Below, piece by piece: positions 4,647 through 5,407 of a stretch of DNA of 5,407 nt. The notes beneath the pieces were generated by a model. The model was given only the letters and a program-made list of their open reading frames with translations. It made no database searches and was not told where the DNA came from. The DNA comes from Acidimicrobiia bacterium. Its GTDB lineage: Bacteria; Actinomycetota; Acidimicrobiia; Acidimicrobiales; SZUA-35. A program made the position numbers and the translations under genes. The DNA is taken from NCBI GenBank assembly GCA_029857855.1, contig JAOUGG010000248.1:1-5407 (forward strand). The letters are read 5' to 3'. How positions within the stretch are numbered: the first letter of the stretch is position 1; every line of letters begins with the position of its first letter.

Positions 4647-5407
4647 TCAACTCCACCATGGCCGCCGCCGAAAGCGCCGTGTGATCCTCCAGGAACGGCC
4701 CGACCACCTGGAGACCCATCGGTAGGCCGCTCGAATGAAGACCGATCGGCACCGCGGTGGCCGGAAGATGGACGACGCCGAACAGACCCATCCACCGCAT
4801 CTGATCGACGTACGGCCGCGGCTGCCCGGCGACGTCGATCACGCGGGCGCTCATCGGCTGGCTGTGATCATGGGGGATGGCCACGGTCGGCGAGACCGGG
4901 GCCAGGACCACGTCCCACTCGTCGAAGAAATTCCGCCAGCGGGCCCGCATCTGGAGCCGACGCTCGTTGGCTGACAGCCACCCTCGATGGCGAAGGGTTG
5001 CACCGGCCACTCCGAGTCCGCCGTCGACGTGATCCCCGTTCCTCAACCGCTCGGCCATGGCCTCGATCTCGTCCGCCGACCAGCTTCCCGAGACGGCGGC
5101 GCCGAGAAGATCGTCGAAGACCCGGTCGGCTTTGGCGAAGTCGAAGTCCGACGGACGGGCCTCCGTCGACACGATGGCCCCGGCCTGCTCGAGGCGATCG
5201 GCAACCGACTCGATGGCGGCCGAAATCTCTGGATCGACGGGACAGTAGGGATCGTCGGCCCACACCGCCACCCGCAGCCCGGCAGGCTCGTGACGTCGGG
5301 CCGGCGGCAGATCGAGTGACCACGCTGTCGCATTCCAGGCGTTCGGTCCGACCATGAGATCGAGGGCTGTGCGGCAGTCCTCGACGGTTCGGGCCATCGG
5401 CCCGATG
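4612..5407 (-). CDS. Amidase signature family protein, C-terminal part (runs off right edge)
   Basis: Amidase-signature enzymes hydrolyse carboxamides with a Ser-cisSer-Lys triad. The 264 residues in the window start in the family's IGPMARTVEDC segment, which lies just after the catalytic core, so the triad itself is beyond the edge and cannot be checked. Seen here are the segment DLPPARRHEPAGLRVAVW, the variable helical region (PEISAAIESVADRLEQAGA), WDVVLAPVSPTVAIPHD, and the C-terminal signature HLPATAVPIGLHSSGLPMGLQVVGPFLEDHTALSAAAMVE. The reading frame is open to the window end, so the ATG at 5397 is an internal Met and not the start. The sequence looks more like a general acylamidase than GatA of the tRNA amidotransferase, but substrate is not determinable. 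It converges on the PaaX-like gene, with its stop codon 35 bp inside that gene. Confidence 0.9.
   Translation of the reverse strand, partial: IGPMARTVEDCRTALDLMVGPNAWNATAWSLDLPPARRHEPAGLRVAVWADDPYCPVDPEISAAIESVADRLEQAGAIVSTEARPSDFDFAKADRVFDDLLGAAVSGSWSADEIEAMAERLRNGDHVDGGLGVAGATLRHRGWLSANERRLQMRARWRNFFDEWDVVLAPVSPTVAIPHDHSQPMSARVIDVAGQPRPYVDQMRWMGLFGVVHLPATAVPIGLHSSGLPMGLQVVGPFLEDHTALSAAAMVELITGGFQRPPGW

Overview
The window is high-GC DNA with compact, mixed-strand gene order. The gene families and the apparent SD-poor, leaderless-style starts suggest an actinobacterium, and the family set would fit Acidimicrobiia. That placement is inference from style only; no rRNA or other marker gene is present.

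Left part (1-1241): a TrmH/SpoU-family RNA 2'-O-methyltransferase runs off the left edge on the minus strand. Just upstream of it, in the same direction, is a small Rdx-family (SelT/SelW/SelH-like) thioredoxin-fold protein. Its coding frame is interrupted by one in-frame UGA exactly at the second redox position of the family's CxxC/CxxU motif (YCVP-U-DY). A hairpin of bacterial SECIS type follows directly, with a CGCGC/GCGCG stem and a CGUGA loop whose G lies 18 nt after the UGA. I read this as a real selenoprotein gene, which a standard gene caller would truncate to a 70-residue fragment starting at an internal GTG. A short flavodoxin-like gene is divergent from it.

Middle (1242-2605): an AbiEi-type winged-helix plus DUF559 (Vsr-like, PD-(D/E)XK) protein is bracketed by two pairs of a 45-bp hairpin repeat, one pair on each side, all in the same orientation. 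The stem arms differ between copies, mostly in ways that keep pairing. The loop sequence is diagnostic of each pair.

Right part (2606-5407): a membrane fatty-acid desaturase with three histidine boxes (minus strand) is divergent from a PaaX-family transcriptional regulator (plus strand) across a short shared regulatory region. The regulator overlaps, tail to tail, the 3' end of an amidase-signature-family gene that runs off the right edge.

The first block joins a seleno-redox protein, a flavodoxin and an RNA methyltransferase. The desaturase and PaaX-like gene form a plausible regulator-target pair. The central DUF559 gene with its repeats looks like a separate accessory cassette. Several starts (Rdx, desaturase) lack a Shine-Dalgarno sequence and instead have a TANNNT hexamer 7 nt before the ATG, as expected of leaderless transcripts.
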